Positions 34,792-46,647 of a stretch of DNA of 64,000 nucleotides are shown one piece after another (position 1 is the first letter of the stretch; every line of letters begins with the position of its first letter). The translations under genes and the position numbers were made by a program. The notes beneath the pieces are model-generated. The model saw only the letters and a program-made list of their open reading frames with translations, made no database searches and was not told the DNA's origin. This DNA is from Beverwykella pulmonaria (taxonomy: Eukaryota > Ascomycota > Dothideomycetes > Pleosporales > Melanommataceae). The stretch is taken from the NCBI GenBank assembly GCA_001599595.1, contig BCHH01000002.1:2074053-2138052 (forward strand), given 5' to 3'.

Positions 34792-37648
34792 ATGGCTGGA
34801 AACCATAGCTACGACCAACTCTTCGACATTCAGTTTCACGAGTCTCAGGGCATAGCTGAGTATGTAAACAGAAATTCTTTCTTGATTTGAGATCTAGAAC
34901 ACCGACATTGCGATTAGTGCGACGGACAATCCTTATGATCTTGCAAGAACGTTACATCTGCAGCCAACTTCATCATTGCCTGATTACACCCTGCTGTACA
35001 AAGAGTGCGCAGATCTCCACACCCAGAAAAGTTTCAACACCCCTGCCTCTTCATCTTCAAGCGGAAGCAGTATCAATAAATTGAAAAATAGATGGAACCG
35101 AATACGGAGGAAACCTGTTCCTAGACCTTTCCAAGGTTCTATAAGGCGACATCCCGCGACAGAAGTGGAGCCAACTTGAATAGGTCGCGGAATATGGAAA
35201 GACCAACTTCTTGTTGATCGATCTCTTCGGGGTATGGCCGCTTTAACAGCTCTCTTTGCCCTAGGAATGTTCATTGTTATTGCAACCCACATAGAGCCTC
35301 TCCGTACGCGAATCAACAAGAACACTACTTCAATAGGAGGTGAGACAAAAAGTTGCAAAAAAGTTACAACGGCTAATACAGCTCTACTACTTCTCGTCAA
35401 CTTAGCAGCAACCATGATTCTAGGAATGAGTAACACCTACCAACAACTTGTAACGTCGTTGACAACAAGTGATCTAAAGAACATGTTGCAGAAATTTGGA
35501 GACTCAAGAGTTGGGACAAATTCACCATTCAATATCAACCACAAGCAAGAGGGCAAGAAAAAGGCTTGGTCTGCTTGGTTGCTTCTCATTGCCACAAGGT
35601 TTGTTTCCGCGACATTGTCTTTGAATGTTGTAACTAATTATTTTGGATCTAGCTTGCCAGTTCATTTCCTCGCAAACTCTTTAATTGGCCCATCTACAAT
35701 TCTAGAGCCGCCACAAACAGTACAATATAATAAAACTACATGGGAAGAAATTACTAGCAGTTTCTCCTGGGTGGGCGACAACGGGCGGCATATTTCAAGT
35801 TCTGCGTCATACCTCTGTTGGAGTGCGTTTTGGACTGGCAAAGCCCATTTCCCAAAATCATCCTCCCTAATGCAGGATGAGAGCGACAATAGCGGAAACT
35901 CCATGAAGCTGGGAACTGGCTATTCAAGGATTGTGGTCAACTACGCGGATGAGAACTGCAGCAAAACTCTCATCAACACCACCAGTGATGCCACTATGTT
36001 GGAGTATACACTTAGGACATGGAACAACGGTGATGCCTACTTTGACGGCACGTGCGTGATGGGTACTTCAGTCCAGTGCGCATTATACGACATACAGTCT
36101 ACCAAGTGTCGTCTTAATGTGCGAATGAACGCAGCGTTTGTTTTGTTTGCTTGTTTAATGATTAAAGCAACCTATATGGTTACTGTTAATCTGCTAGCGA
36201 GGGGGAAATTAAAGAAGCATTGTTTGACGTTTGGAGACGTTCTAGTCGCCTCATTATTAGATCCTGAGCTCTGCGTGCATGGGTATGTATCCCCTCTTAT
36301 ATTTGTCTAATTGGCTGACTATTTCTAGGGAGTGCATGGTGGATGCAGGCAATAGCGTCCGAAGACTAACTACCCATACTTGCTATAAGCACTGCAAGAG
36401 TAAGGAAGAGTCTAAGACAGGCGGTATGATGTTCTCCAACTGTTACAATGTTTTCAATCCGCCGCTAAAATAGTACAGACAAAATTGGGCATTGTCAAAA
36501 CTGCAAAAAGTGGAACAGCACTAATAAACTATCCAATCTACCTCAGCCTACTATCGCTTCCAAATTCAAGAAGAGTTTGATCTCCAGCCTGGGAAACACT
36601 GCTCTAACACAATTGTGTCTGCTTATGCTCTGTAGCTGCACCTTGCTAGGCGCTTCTCTTGTTGAAGCAACCATGTAAGTCAGAATTAAATGCTTGCTTG
36701 AAACTAAGTTAACCTAGTTAGGGTTGGCTCTGAGTACACATCCGACCATGGTGATTGCAAAAGGAAGCCTTGGACTTACTACTATTGTAATATGACCTTA
36801 GTAGGCCAGATAAATGAAATTTCAGGAGGATGGGGTGGGTTCAACCAATCGCTCCCGTTTGCCGCACTCCCACTTGACAGTTTGACCAATGAAATGATGT
36901 CCTTTGCGATGTAAGCATTCCTTGTATATCAAAGTAGGAAATCTACTAACAGGAACAGTTCCAATGGCGCTCAATTCATCTACTCCCTGCTCTACCTCAT
37001 GATGATCTACAAACATCACTCTATGCAGCCAAGAGTACTCCTGGGGACGGCTAGAACACAGACGCCAACGCCTACGATGCACAATTGTCAAAGGAGAAAG
37101 CTTTTCGCAGGATTATCTCCTCCAACTACCGAAGAAGATCCTGTTTCCACTTATGGCCTACAGCGTTCTTGCACATTGGATGCTCGGTGAAGCTTTGCAA
37201 ACGCAAGAGGCTGTGTGGTTGGATACAGATCGACATTTCGAACATTCGCAATACATCGTAAGCCGTGTAACAACTCCCAAATCTATACACATACTTATTG
37301 TTCCAGGTAACATACGCAGCATACCCACTCTGGGCGGCGACCCTCCTCATTCTCCTCATGACAGGCATCTGTTGGTGGGCGTACACATACAAACGCGAAG
37401 GATTCATCCCGCAAATGTTTGGGAGTATTAGGACTTTGTGTGCGGCCACGAGTTCACTGGATGACTTCCCAGCTGCAGGTGTCCAGTGGGGGGATCTGGG
37501 AATAAACAAGCAGTTCAGGCATGCTGGGCTTTCGGCTGAGATAGGGGAAATTGTACCGAATGAGCTGTACGCCGGACTCGATCCTGGGGGAGAGGAGGAA
37601 AGACAATCGGGTTCCGTGGAAGAGAGTGAAGCTTTACTCGACAGATGA
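34792..37648 (+). pseudogene. DUF6536-like multi-pass membrane protein gene, apparently frameshifted
   Basis: The likely start is ATG 34792. Exons run about 34792-34863, 34898-35135, 35184-36282, 36329-36423, 36479-36674, 36722-36910, 36953-37257 and 37307-37648. The chain has the order of the fungal DUF6536 family: a TM near the N terminus, a Cys/Asn-rich outer loop, the block LTFGDVLVASLLDPE with CMVDAG, later TM segments, then the conserved YAAYPLWAATLLILLM stretch and a tail ending in ELYAG. Two faults are visible. A TGA at 35177-35179 lies in frame, unless the weak intron 35136-35183 (GTTCTA..AATAG) is used. At 37011-37013 an extra A (AAAC for AAC) shifts the frame; the downstream frame continues the same protein to the TGA at 37646. 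The 34-bp first intron is also doubtful. Function of the family is unknown. It may be a recent pseudogene or carry an assembly error. Confidence 0.6.
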
Positions 37649-38520
37649 GAGGGCTGGGAAAAAAGAAGAGGATAATGTTCACATCAACTGAGAGGCCTGT
37701 TGTTATGAACATATCCCGGATCATCCCGGATGAACCTGAACCCGGCTCCCTACAGGCAGCGTTTATGGACTAATTCGCGGAGTTTGATAGGGCTGTGTTA
37801 TGTGGTGGCCGTATCGCATGGAACTGGGTGGTGGCCAGGTGGTGGCCATACCAAGCTGTAAATTGTACGTAGAAAAATAACAGGGCGTAAGCACTACTGT
37901 AACCGCCACTCGTGTCCACCCGCACAGGAGGACACCTTGTACTTGTTGCTTGTGTGTGTAACCTGTCATGAAACTATCTTTGCACGCAGTGAATCTCTTT
38001 ACCGCTCGGGATATAAGCGAAAGGGTGTGCGGGGTATAGAATGCAGGTGCAAGGCGGGGGGTTGCAGCAGACTGTTCGAGCAGGGAGAGAAGTATGCTTG
38101 AGTAAATGTAGGTGATAGAACCTCTGGTCCACAGATGCAGCGTGCTAAAAAATACATGTAGTCGGAAGTACGTGCGCCTCTCATGGCGGTGAAATCACAA
38201 CCATGGTGCACCGGGCAAATATGCAGTACATTATCTGTCGAAAGATGAATTAGAGAAGCACTGCTGCCTAGGGGAACACACTTAATAAGACAAATCATAA
38301 CACTGTTCATGGTAGAAGAAAGAATGCACTCATGTGAAATCGGGAAACAAGCTTGAATTCATTGAGAAAAGATATGGCCACTCTCCACAACTCCGAATGC
38401 TGTCGTCATCGTCGCTACCAAAGTCTGTCATGTTACACTATGGCATGATCACAGCCAAACCGAACCCGTTCGTCGGGTCAATGTACGTTGCCTTCCTGAT
38501 CCTCCCCTCTCTTGTTCCAA
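37649..38520. other. Convergent intergenic region
   Basis: Lies between the end of the DUF6536-like gene and the end of the VIP1-like gene. A small repeated motif (GGTGGCC.., about 37801-37848) was noticed. No gene recognised. Confidence 0.4.
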
Positions 38521-39390
38521 TTAGGTGGTAGTGGTGGTGGTGGTGGTGGCGGGAGTGCTCTCCGCCTTAGCACAGCCGGAACAGGCGCACTTTCCATCGG
38601 GACAAGCGCACTTGCCAGATTCCGATAAACAGTTGCATTGGGTCTTGTCCGACCCGGAGAGCGTGTGGACGTTTGCCTCCTCCACGCTGGGATGCGCGCT
38701 CGACGCACCTGCAGCGGACGAGGACTTGGCGGTCTTCAGGTCTGCCAGATGGCGGGCCTCGTTGTGGACATCCATGACGGTCTTGTTGCCCGTCTCATAG
38801 AAGGCACGGAGCTTTTGGCCCGTCGGTGTCCCCGCGGCCTTGTCGAAGTAGCTGACGAGACCACTCCATCCCGCCGTGACCTTCTGGGTGACGCCGAGCT
38901 TCGAGTCGACCGCCTGGGCCTTCTGGGTGGCGCCCAACTTGTCGTTGAAGCTCTTGAGCGTGTTTGTGAACTTGGTGCTGTAGCCGTGCTGCTTGTCGAT
39001 GGCGAGCGCCTTTTCGATGGCGTTGTCGGAAATCACGTAGCCGTGGGCGAGGTACTCGGCGACGATGCGGCTGCGGGGCTTCTCCTCCTGCTCGATGTGG
39101 TGGTCGCCATCCTTGGCCTCCTCGGCGCTCGCGGCCTTCTCGCCGGCAAGCTCGTCGATGGACTTGGAGGCGGACACGTGCACCGAATTGGGGCCGAGCT
39201 GTGTGTTGTCGAGCAGCAGCGCGGTTTTGGCGGCGGCCGTCTTCTCGAAGGTGACGGTGGCGGACTGCGTGTCGTCGCTGGTGGGCGTTACGGAGATGGA
39301 CGAGATCTTGCCGCAGAAGCTGAAGAAGGACTTGATCTCCTCTTCGCTCGTCTTGGTGGAGATGTTCTCGACGTGGACGGTGGAAGCCAT
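38521..39390 (-). CDS. VIP1-like RRM protein with Cys-rich tail
   Basis: A single exon encodes 289 residues from ATG 39390; the frame extends 11 codons further but only to a TTG. An RRM occupies about residues 4-80 (VHVENIS as RNP2, SATVTFEKTAAAKTAL around RNP1). A helical, Lys/Glu-rich region follows with VAEYLAHGYVISDNAIEKAL, repeated Gly-Val/Ala-Thr-Gln-Lys units and SYFDKAAGTPTGQKLR. This is the layout of S. pombe Vip1 and its filamentous homologues, often labelled actin-cytoskeleton-related without much direct proof. The tail has seven Cys in CxC/CxxC spacing (252-273), then eight Thr. The Cys cluster looks able to bind metal. The RRM lacks strong aromatic RNP residues, so RNA binding is uncertain. 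Confidence 0.85.
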   Translation of the reverse strand: MASTVHVENISTKTSEEEIKSFFSFCGKISSISVTPTSDDTQSATVTFEKTAAAKTALLLDNTQLGPNSVHVSASKSIDELAGEKAASAEEAKDGDHHIEQEEKPRSRIVAEYLAHGYVISDNAIEKALAIDKQHGYSTKFTNTLKSFNDKLGATQKAQAVDSKLGVTQKVTAGWSGLVSYFDKAAGTPTGQKLRAFYETGNKTVMDVHNEARHLADLKTAKSSSAAGASSAHPSVEEANVHTLSGSDKTQCNCLSESGKCACPDGKCACSGCAKAESTPATTTTTTTT

Positions 39391-40071
39391 GGTGATGGAC
39401 GGGTGCGGGGGGTTTGGATCCAAGTCAGATTGTGCGGAATAGGATAGTCACGTTCGAGCGAGCCTGGCCAAGGTGACTATGGGATTGCGGTGTGTGAGTG
39501 AGGGAGATGGGCAATGAGGGCAGTCGTGGTGGGGTGTTTATAGGAGTGGTTCGATGGAAGAGGCACGGAGGAGGGGCGACGTCTGCATGCATGACGTCGG
39601 GGGTCCACGCCACACTGTGGCTTGAGTGACGTACGTCTCGCCCTGAAAGAGGTTTCACGAAGCCTCCATCGCCTTTCACATGCCAACAATATGGGAAGAA
39701 CACGCGTGCTTTGCGCGTGTTGCAGGGCTGAGACGCAAAACGAATCAACCCAGGGGGGCGAGTTCCTCCTCGACGCCGAAGTGCCATTGTATTCTCAGAT
39801 AATTATGGGTCAGGTTGCACCTATCACCCAATTTGCCATGTATCCGTTCACCAGCATCTAGCGAAGAGAGACAAGACGATCGATTCGATCCTGCCTTGTC
39901 CCCTTGCCTCTGCCAGGAGGCAGCATTAGCAGTACCGTCAGACTTGCAACACGCCCTCATGGCCAAGAAGCTTGGAAGGTGCTGCCAGTACAAGAATTGA
40001 AAACACCTAGTATACTCGGTTCTACAAAAGGGTATGTATATACAAGACAGCGTCTCTCCCACACCAGCATT
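39391..40071. promoter_or_regulatory. Promoter region of the VIP1-like gene
   Basis: The 680 bp between the VIP1-like start and the end of the next minus-strand gene hold the promoter of the former and the terminator of the latter. No specific site was identified. Confidence 0.4.
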
Positions 40072-41632
40072 CTACAATTTAGCCTTCTCCTTGGGCCCGA
40101 TCAGAGGATCATAGACGTTCAGACCCAGCGTATCCCTCGGCACTACCGCCGTGTGCATGCTCAACCCTCTCGTGTCGACCAGCGTCGGATTCAAATCGGC
40201 AATGCTCGAGGCACCGATCAGCCGCATGTTCATCTCCATCTCGTCCTTGAGGAGCTGCATAGCGCGATCCACACCGGCCAAGCCATACGCCGACATGGCA
40301 TAGAGAAACGGCCGCCCGATCCCGACGCCCTTGGCTCCCAGGCAGATGGCCTTGATAATGTCCGTGGCTCGCCGTACGCCGCCATCGATGTAGATCTCGA
40401 TGCGGTCTTGCCAGCCGCGTTCACGGAGAACGGGCATCACCTCGGCAAGCACTTCAATCCCGGACCGAGCGAAGTCGAGTTGCCGACCCCCGTGGTTGGA
40501 GAGGACGACGCCGTGGCAGCCCGCCTCGATGGCGCGGATCACGTCCTCGACGCACTGCACGCCCTTGAGGATGATGGGCATCTTGGTGATGCTGAGGAAC
40601 CAGGGAATGTCCTTCCAGCTCAGGCTGGGGTCGATGAAGGACGAGATGGCGCGAGCAGCGCCCTGGCTCCGATCCACATCGTCGCCAGAGCCCTGGACGT
40701 TGGAGCCAGCATCGGTAAACTTGGAGCGCATGTCCTTTTCACGGCGGCCGAGCTGCGGTGCATCGACCGTAATGAAGAGGCCCTTGCAGCCACGCCTCTC
40801 CGCGTGCTCGACGATTCGCCGCGTCACAGCGCGGTCCTTGTTGACATAGAGTTGCAGCCACTGGCATTGCCCATCTTCCGCCGCATCGCAGATCTCGTCG
40901 AAGGAACAGGACGCGAGCGTCGGGATCATCTGAATGACGTTGTGTTTCTTTGCACCTCTCGTAAGAATCACCTCTCCCTCCGGATTGCCCAGCTTTCCGA
41001 GCGCCGTCGCGGTTACGTAGAAGGGTATGTCGACCTTGGTCCCGAGCATGGTAGTGGAGAAGTCGACCTTCTCGACATCGACGAGGACCCGCGGGCGAAA
41101 CCATATCTTGTGGTACGCGTTGTGGTTCTCGCGCATGGTCTGGCTGCCGGTTAATCGCTTTCTCGCCCCGCTTCCATCATGCACTTACGATCTCGTCGTC
41201 AGCGCCGCTCGAGTAGTATGCCCATGCCGTCTTCTTCATGACCTGTCTCGCCACGGCCTCAAAGTCCATCAAATTGTAGCATTGCTCGAGAATGGGCATG
41301 CGCTTGATCCGCTCCTGTCTTTCCTCCTCATCCGGGTCCTCCTCCCTCGCCTCCTGCGCGACCGTTCCCATATCCACTTCGCCCAAGTGTTTCGACTTGT
41401 CGAGGTACTTGTCGAGCGTGTCGGGGGGGTGGATGGGCTCGAACTCTTCGGTCGCATCCTTGCCGGCGTACTTGAGGATGATCTTGGGCCCGCCTGGGTG
41501 CTCGGGCAGGAACTCGGTGACATCGTAGGCGCGGCCGTGGATGATGACCCAGCACGAGTCGCGCGAGCTGTGCTTCGCAATCTCCTCGCCTGTGAGCTTG
41601 TTCTTCTGCGTATCGCTGCTATCGTGGTTCAT
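40072..41632 (-). CDS. Flavocytochrome b2-like FMN dehydrogenase (L-lactate dehydrogenase type)
   Basis: Two exons (41632-41189 and 41139-40072) encode 503 residues. Residues 10-90 are a cytochrome b5 domain with heme ligands in HPGG (His45) and IHPPD (His68). Residues 120-495 are the FMN-dependent alpha-hydroxyacid dehydrogenase barrel, with the substrate/catalytic block SNHGGRQLD (His364), YIDGGVRR and the FMN-binding IGRPFLYA. The family oxidises L-lactate (or similar 2-hydroxy acids) and passes electrons to heme. Yeast Cyb2 has a long mitochondrial presequence; this chain starts almost directly at the b5 domain, so it may be cytosolic. The 49-bp intron (GTAAGT..CCAG) is in phase and restores ADDEI-TMRENHNAYHK. 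Another substrate such as mandelate cannot be excluded. Confidence 0.88.
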
Positions 41633-42610
41633 GGTTGCGGTGGAGGAGGTGGGGGCGAGTGAATGGGGGAGCGTAGGAACACAATAGGTATTGGCAGAGG
41701 GACAAGATTCTCCTTCACCTCGGGCAATTGCGTTGCTTGCTCTTATTTTCCAGAGCTTGATCTTGTTGGCGGCGGAAAATGCAGGGTGATGACGGCCGTC
41801 TGTTTTAAACCTTGCAGTGGTCGCTTCCTCGGTCCATCTCTCCCCGCAGATCGGATCGTGCCCTCTCCCCCCCTGTCTCGAGCGCAGCCAGCCAGAGCGG
41901 AGGGAAGTCAAATCGAGCAACCCGGGCGGATTTTTGAGCAACCTTAGACATGTCCAGATTCCAAGCATGCAGACGGACAGGCGACACGTTGTTCCGCCGC
42001 CGCTGTGCTGTGGTTCTCTGGCTGGCACCGCAATCGGACCTCTGCGCAAATGATATGGAGCATGGAGCATGGAGCCTGATGCGGGAAGAGGGGACTGCGG
42101 CAGCGCTAGCTTTGCAGTAAACAAACACCAGGCGGCCTGCTCGCAGCTTCACAGTGACTGTCCGCCTCCCTGGTGAACGCTGAAGACGCGCTCCACCTCC
42201 TCGTCGCAGTCTACCCCCCGATTGACCAACTATGCCTATCGCCAGGCGTCACATGGTCTCCCCAGGGCCAAGCCCGCCGCTCACGCCAGCCGCACTCCGG
42301 CTAGCTCTTGTTGGCTATCTCCATCCATTGATCCCTCCACTACGTCAAGCACTCCACCTGGGAGACATTCCACGACCCAGTGTACACAGCTTCATCGCGC
42401 GCCATGAGACTGGTACTGTGTCCGCCAACCCAGCAATTTCCCCACGTCAAACCGACACTCTCGGACAAGCCGTTGTCTCTGCCTTCACTTGAGACCAGGT
42501 AGCCCGCTGCAACTCCGTCGTATACACCGCCTCTTGCGCAACCACTTCTCGCGCACGAGCGTACGGCCGACCCGAGTGCACACTCGTCTTCATTGCGTTT
42601 GCATCCTCCG
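41633..42610. promoter_or_regulatory. 978-bp divergent promoter region
   Basis: Separates the start codons of the b2-like dehydrogenase (minus) and the Rab GTPase (plus). No convincing gene lies in between; frames here have biased composition. No specific operator recognised. Confidence 0.45.
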
Positions 42611-43704
42611 ATGTCTTTGGAGGCTAAGATCGTTGTCCTTGGATCCCAAGGAGTTGGGAAGACGTCTTTAGTCCACCGTTATGTTAGGAATGCCTTCACG
42701 CCACCAACCACTACTTCCACAATTGGCGCCTCATTCTTGACGAAGCGGGTGGTGGACATCGACACATCGACTGTTGTGCGCCTGCAGATATGGGACACCG
42801 CGGGACAGGAGCGCTTCCGATCCATCTCGAAGCTCTATTACAGAGGTAGGTATTGTGTTGCGCCATCGTCGATTCTGCTGCTCCCTTGTCCCCTTTCCTA
42901 TTTCTACCCCGTCCCCCTCTCTATTTTGTTTTGCTGCCTCAACCAAACCTCAGCCTCATTTTAGCTCGGGGCTAGTTGTTTATCCCACCACCACATAACA
43001 AATGGTTAACTTGCAGCAACTGTACAGGTGCAAATGCAGGAGTCTTATGTTACGACATCACTGATCTGCATTCCTTCGAGGAAATGGGCCGCTGGCTCCA
43101 GGAACTCAAGGCCAACCTCGGCGATGACATCATCCTCCACATCGTAGGCACAAAGTCCGACATCGTCGCCGAAGACCCCTCGAAACGCAAAGTCCCCTTC
43201 GAGCGCTGTATAGCATATGTGGCGGAGCACCTCTTTCCGACACAGACCGCACAAGTGAACGGACAAAGCGTCTCGTCTCCGTGGGGGAGCGCGAGTGCAC
43301 AGAGCGGCATGACGTCGCCGCAGAGCAACAGGTCCAGCAGTTTCTGGGGACAAGACATTGGCTGGGATTGCTGCCATGAAATTAGTGCCAAGGATGGAGA
43401 GGGCGTGGACGAGGTCTTTCGAGTCATCACAAGGAAGCTGGTGGAGCAGCAGCAGCGGAAGTTTGAGGACGAGCAGAGACAGCTCGCGCTAGCCGGCGTG
43501 ACGCCCCACCCATACGGAAATGGAAACACCAATGGCTACTTTGATCATCCTGTTGATGGTGGCGGGAGTTTCAGAGTTGGGGTGGGCGATAAGAGACGGA
43601 GTTGGATGGGTTTCCCCGTTACTCCAGCTGCGAGTGGCGAGCGCAGCGACTGGGAAGAAGATGTGGAGAGGATTCGGAAGAACAAGGGAGGGAAGTGCTG
43701 TTGA
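42611..43704 (+). CDS. Rab-family small GTPase (Rab5/Rab22-like), fungal type
   Basis: Two exons (42611-42845 and 43028-43704) encode 303 residues. G1 is GSQGVGKTS (11-19), the switch I region TSTIGASFLTK resembles Rab22/31/5, G3 is WDTAGQERF, and G5 is SAKDG. The guanine-specificity motif G4 reads TKSD (120-123) where NKxD is usual. Between G4 and G5 is a Ser/Gln-rich insert of about 50 residues, and after the G domain a 90-residue tail ends in KCC, a Rab geranylgeranylation site. It should act in endosomal or vacuolar traffic on membranes. The intron is long for this region (182 bp) but has GTAGGT and GTACAG ends and joins YYRG-ANAGVLCYD in phase. Start chosen at MSLEAK, as the upstream frame has no ATG. 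Head-to-head with the b2-like gene. Confidence 0.86.
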
Positions 43705-44672
43705 AGGGAAGAGGCGGTCACCTTGATTCACGTCCTCCGACCCATGAACATGGGGTATCGCTGTCTCTACACCCCTTTTTCTGTACCACCCTGCGTACTT
43801 CGCCGTTCGGCTCGATTGGATTTCGATTTCCATACCCCAACCACCTTTTTTGGGATACCCACTTTCTTCTAATCGCTACCATCTCTTGGGATTTCGACCA
43901 TTTGTCCCACTAGATTTACAGTAGGATGTGCGTTCACGCCTATAACTACTACTACCTTGCAAGGAACATGGGAGACCTGTACAAATCTCGGCTTCTTTGG
44001 CTCCGGATGAGACCGGTCTAGGGGACGCCGTGTCACAGGACGGGAGAGCAAGCGAATTCTGTTCAAGATGCGTTTCCTGCTTCTGCTACTGCGTCTTACA
44101 CTTCTTATACTGTGCTTCTTTTTTATGAACTTTCTTTGGTTGCACAAGCATGGCGGGCAGCATTGGTCTTTTTTTCTTTCATTCTGCTGTTTCAACGCTT
44201 GTTTTGTTTACGTGTAGCATAGAGGATTTTTTGGGGTAGCATGACATGACACGAACGACATGTAGCATAGGCGTAGCAGCGAGCGGCAATGATTACCTCC
44301 TTTGAACGATATCAATCAGGTAACGCAGACATGTCTACTTTGTGTTTAGGATGAACCAAAGTACCCTCTTTCTTCGGGTCATCTACCCGTAATAGCAGAG
44401 AGGAGCGCAATACCATCGGCTCTGTATTTTGCCATATACGCAGGCTTTGGGTCTGTCGTGGAATACCAGAGGACAGAAAACATGGAATTATGGATTCAGG
44501 GGGTGGAGGGTTCAGTAACAAGTCGAATCAGTCCGAATCAGTCCTAAAAGCACGCAAATACGATATTGTAACTTTTCTTTGTGTCTATCTGCTCTATGAA
44601 GAATGTTGACATGGGCACAAATATTACCCCTTACTTCAGTCCTCTACCGTTACACGAATGTTCACACGTCCT
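43705..44672. other. Convergent 3' intergenic region
   Basis: Nearly 1 kb between the ends of the Rab gene (plus) and the FGGY kinase gene (minus). T-rich tracts around 44116-44130 and 44165-44185 may lie in 3' UTRs. No gene was recognised. Confidence 0.4.
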
Positions 44673-46647
44673 CTACTTGTTCACACTCCACCCCTCAACC
44701 GCCGCATCGACATCTTTTCTATACCTCTGCTGACTTTCACATTGTTCCAAAAAGACTTTGTACTTGGTCGCCAACAACTTCTTCAAATTTGCATCCGTCG
44801 GTGGCTTAACCGTCTTGCCGGGCTTACTATACCGATCCATGATATCCCACAAGGGCTCACTGTTCCCGTCTTTGTCTGTAGAGGCAGCCTTTGCGCCGAG
44901 CATGGCCGCGCCGTGAACGACAGCCGCGTGCACGTACCGCGGGATTAGGACGGGCATGTCGCATGCAGCGGCGACGAGCTGCATGAGGATGTCGTTCTGG
45001 CACTGCGAGCCGGACATGAAGATGGATGAGATGACGTGGCCGGCGTCGTTCATGGCGGAGACGATCTGGTGCGTTTGCAGCGCGATGAACTCCATGGTCG
45101 CATAGTAGTAGATGGCTAGGCCGTCGAGGCTCTTGTCGGAACTGAGGCCGATGGCGGAGCCCTTCATGTTTGCGTCTGCGATGGGCGAGCGGTTCCCGAA
45201 TAGGTCGCCGTAGAAGAAAAAGTGGCGGCCTAGCCAGGAGACGTGGGGTGCTCCTTGTTTTTCGGCCATCTCGCGCAGGTGCTCGTTTAGGTAGTCGTAG
45301 ATGTTGGTGTTGTAGGTTTCGGCCACCGAGGTGGCTTCGTGGAAGGCTGGGTGTGTTTCGATGACGTGCTTGAGGAGCTCGCCGGTTGCGCTCTGTCCGC
45401 CTTCTGCCATCCAGTATTCCGGGAGAAGGACGTCGCGATATGGGCCCCAGACGCCGTTGACGAACACAGGTTCCCGTGACATGGCAAGATGGCAGGTTGA
45501 GGTTCCTGCGACGGCGGCGAGACGCGTGAAGGCTTGCGAGACGTCGTTCTTGGGCTGGTCCATATCCAATGTATCTTCGTCGAGCTTGACTTTCGCTCCA
45601 ACGGTGCCAATCCATCCGGCATAGGCATCGATAACTCCGCTGCCAACTGCAATACCGGGTGGTAGGCCCATTTCTCCTGCGGCTTTCTCGTTTAGTGTAC
45701 CCACAAGCTCGCCAGCAGTGAGGTAGCGGCCGTTCTGGGATCCGTTAGCTGGAGCATTCTGTCCGCAAACTAGGTGGACGTCACCACTTTGTCGACACCG
45801 CCCATGCGCTTGAAGTTATCCTCGCAGAGGTCTTCGAGGCCAATTTCCTTGAGGAAGTCCTCCTGCCACCCCTTGACGCTACCATCTACGCCTACAGGAA
45901 CGAAGCCTTGCTTGCAGACCACGCTGCAGAAAGACCGGGTCTCGCTCCCCGTCGCAATGTGGGTCAGCGCATCAGTCAAGTCATAGAACTTGCAGCGATC
46001 GAACAGCTCCTTGGGCATGTTGTTCTTCAGCCATAGGACCTTCGGGATTTCCATCTCGATAGACATCTTGCCACCGACATATCGGAGGAGGTTGTGGTTG
46101 GTAGCGTTGATTTGGGCCGTCTCTTCTACGGGACGGTGGTCGAGCCACAGCACCACGTTGCGATCGTGGCCGTCCTTGTTGTCAAAGTTAGGCCCAGTAA
46201 CGCAGACGGGCTCATCGGTGTCTTGCGAGAACACAGCGAGAGAGCAAGTAGCGTCGAAGCCGATGCCACGAATCGTGCTAGGATTGATGTTGTGCTGATC
46301 CATAGCTCGACGGACTGATGAACAGATGCAGCGCCAAATGTCGCTCGTGGATTGTTCCTAGCCCGTCTCAGTTTCCGCTTTCTAATCTCTCTCTATGGTA
46401 GAATCGATTGCGACTCAGAAGGAGCAAATACATAGTAGCCAGTCTGAGGCTGCCAGAGTCCAATATTCTCTGACGCCAGTCCAACAATGTCACCCTGATC
46501 ATTCATAATACACGCTCTGGCGCTGCCTGTGCCGACATCAATACCAATATAGTGGTCCACATGTGGATGGAGCTCATTCCGAGGATCGGTCGACATCTGT
46601 CGCGAGGGTTGCCGGTACGGCTGTCTGAAGGGCATTGAATTGCTCAT
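44673..46647 (-). CDS. FGGY-family carbohydrate kinase (D-ribulokinase-like)
   Basis: Three exons (46647-46432, 46357-45785, 45734-44673) encode 616 residues. The N-terminal ATPase lobe has IGIDVGTGSARA (35-46), then GIGFDATCSLAV and WLDHR; the second lobe has GSGVIDAYAGWIG and the adenosine-side block FMSGSQCQN. This layout matches the eukaryotic FGGY/YDR109C branch, reported to phosphorylate D-ribulose as a metabolite-repair enzyme in the cytosol. The introns (74 bp with donor GTATTT; 50 bp with CTAAC branch) are in phase and join VDKV-NGRYLTAGE. Length fits the family. The 30-residue N-terminal extension before the kinase fold is Arg/Pro/Gln-rich. Head-to-head with the EMC10-like gene. Confidence 0.86.

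Noticed and set aside
38638..39447. 269-codon plus-strand frame
   Set aside because: Antisense to the VIP1-like gene, Gly/Val/Leu-rich, no domain.
39904..41154. 416-codon plus-strand frame
   Set aside because: Antisense to the flavocytochrome b2-like gene with a non-natural Arg/Asp/His-rich make-up; shadow of GC-biased codons.
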